A stretch of 64,000 bases of DNA from JAJPHF01 sp035293805 (GTDB lineage Bacteria > Chloroflexota > UBA6077 > JAJPHF01). The notes beneath the pieces are model-generated. The model did no database searches. It was not told the origin of the DNA and saw nothing but the letters and a program-made list of their open reading frames with translations. Positions 63,395 through 64,000 of the stretch are shown piece by piece. The position numbers and the translations under genes were made by a program. The stretch spans positions 21,670 through 85,669 of the forward strand of contig DATGMD010000053.1 in NCBI GenBank assembly GCA_035293805.1, written 5' to 3'. The first letter of the stretch is position 1. The number at the start of each line of letters is the position of its first letter.

Positions 63395-64000
63395 TTAGGC
63401 GATGTCGTCGTCCGGGCGGCGGCGCAGGCGGCGATAGCCCACGAGGCCACCAAGAGCGACCAGACCACCGATCACCAGGAAGAGGCTGTCCGCCTCAGGA
63501 ATCACGGGGACCTCGGGGAAGGCCCCGCGCACCGGAGCAGCGGCCGCGCCCGTCGGAGCCGGCGGAGGCGGAGGCAGCAGCGGCGGAGGCGGCGGCGGGA
63601 TGAACTCCAGCGGCGGCGGCGGCAGGACAGGCAGGTTCGGCAGGATAACGGGCGGGCGAACGTTGGTCGCCGGGCCCACCTGGCCGAACACGCAGGTCAC
63701 ACCACCAACGCCCACACCAGGCGTCGTGAAGCACACGGCCACCGTGGTGCCGATGAGCGGGTTGCCCACCGTCGTGAAGTTACAGGTCACCGCGGCGCCC
63801 GCGGCCGCGAGCGCGGGGCAGGCGAACGGGCCTTCGCCCGGCGCCACGCTGTTGGTCGTGGTCAGAGCGAACGCGACCGGGGCCACGCCGACCAGAGCAC
63901 CGGCCGGAGCCGCTGCCACGGTCACGTTCCAGGTCGCGCTGCCCGTGATGGTCGCGCTACCCGTCAGCTGCCCGGTGATCGGGCAGGTCGAGCCGATGCC
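63395..64000 (-). CDS. PEP-CTERM-like exosortase substrate (5' end beyond window)
   Basis: Only the last 201 residues are inside the window; the frame remains open to base 64000, so the internal GTG at 63925 is not taken as the start. Upstream residues read GSATITGSATWNVTV, a beta-rich extracellular domain with Cys (CNFTTVG, CFTTPGVGVGGVTCVFG). A Pro-rich linker (LPPPPLEFIPPPPPPLLPPP) leads to the sorting tail: IPEADSLFLVIGGLVALGGL, then VGYRRLRRRPDD. This PEADS-transmembrane-Arg cluster is a PEP-CTERM variant and would be processed by the adjacent exosortase. Confidence 0.85.
   Translation of the reverse strand, partial: GIGSTCPITGQLTGSATITGSATWNVTVAAAPAGALVGVAPVAFALTTTNSVAPGEGPFACPALAAAGAAVTCNFTTVGNPLIGTTVAVCFTTPGVGVGGVTCVFGQVGPATNVRPPVILPNLPVLPPPPLEFIPPPPPPLLPPPPPAPTGAAAAPVRGAFPEVPVIPEADSLFLVIGGLVALGGLVGYRRLRRRPDDDIA

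Overview
This 64 kb window is a very GC-rich chromosomal segment with dense genes on both strands and no rRNA, tRNA, CRISPR array or intact insertion sequence that I could find. The best guess for the host is an uncultured Chloroflexota bacterium (Thermomicrobia-like). The reasons are: F420 biosynthesis genes (cofC/cofD) with a PPOX/F420-type oxidoreductase, several NMT1/SsuA-like solute-binding lipoproteins, an exosortase/EpsI system, an XPB-Bax1 pair, GC-rich palindromic repeats, and -10 boxes of the TATACT/TATAAT type. This taxonomic call is inference.

Layout. 1-4.4 kb: 3' end of a MetE-like methyltransferase, a solute-binding lipoprotein, a dienelactone hydrolase and an SDR. 4.5-8.3 kb: a large hybrid histidine kinase with two receivers. 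8.4-11.5 kb: a second solute-binding protein, a PRC-barrel-like protein and an orphan ParB. 11.7-18.5 kb (minus): mutS-mutL, a type 4 uracil-DNA glycosylase and a third solute-binding protein. 18.8-20.1 kb: a Tyr-rich secreted protein and a PPOX protein. 20.2-26.5 kb: hyuA, an S41 peptidase, hyuB and two small overlapping unknown genes. 26.6-30.3 kb (minus): an EutA-like protein, a bicupin and signal peptidase I. 30.4-35.6 kb: purQ-purL-purF-purN without purS. 35.8-39.3 kb: a secreted Pro/Gly-rich protein, cofD-cofC, and an EpsI-like protein with a probable leaderless promoter. 39.7-44.7 kb: a GATA-like double zinc finger, a large BNR-repeat secreted protein and a pseudo-receiver protein. 44.7-47.9 kb: XPB helicase and Bax1/DUF790 nuclease downstream of a perfect GAAC-N4-GTTC (LexA-type) palindrome. 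48.2-49.9 kb: aldehyde dehydrogenase. 50-57.2 kb: ATP-grasp protein, solute-binding proteins, MDR dehydrogenase, queuosine-precursor transporter and an SH3 protein. 57.3-59.5 kb: a dual-specificity phosphatase with an in-frame TGA exactly at the catalytic Cys, divergent from a tusA-cysteine desulfurase pair. 59.8-61.5 kb: a PucR regulator. 61.6-64 kb (minus): EpsI, exosortase and a PEP-CTERM-like cargo that runs off the window.

Most notable: (1) the phosphatase reads HC(X)5R with TGA in place of the Cys codon, continues in frame into a normal phosphatase C-terminus, and has a GGU-looped hairpin at SECIS-like distance, so it is a candidate selenoprotein (or a precise nonsense mutation); (2) the XPB-Bax1 operon has a putative SOS operator over its promoter; (3) palindromic mini-elements are inserted in frame inside mutS and bax1, with related copies between genes; (4) an EpsI-like paralog lies far from the exosortase; (5) a bacterial protein carries two GATA-like zinc fingers.
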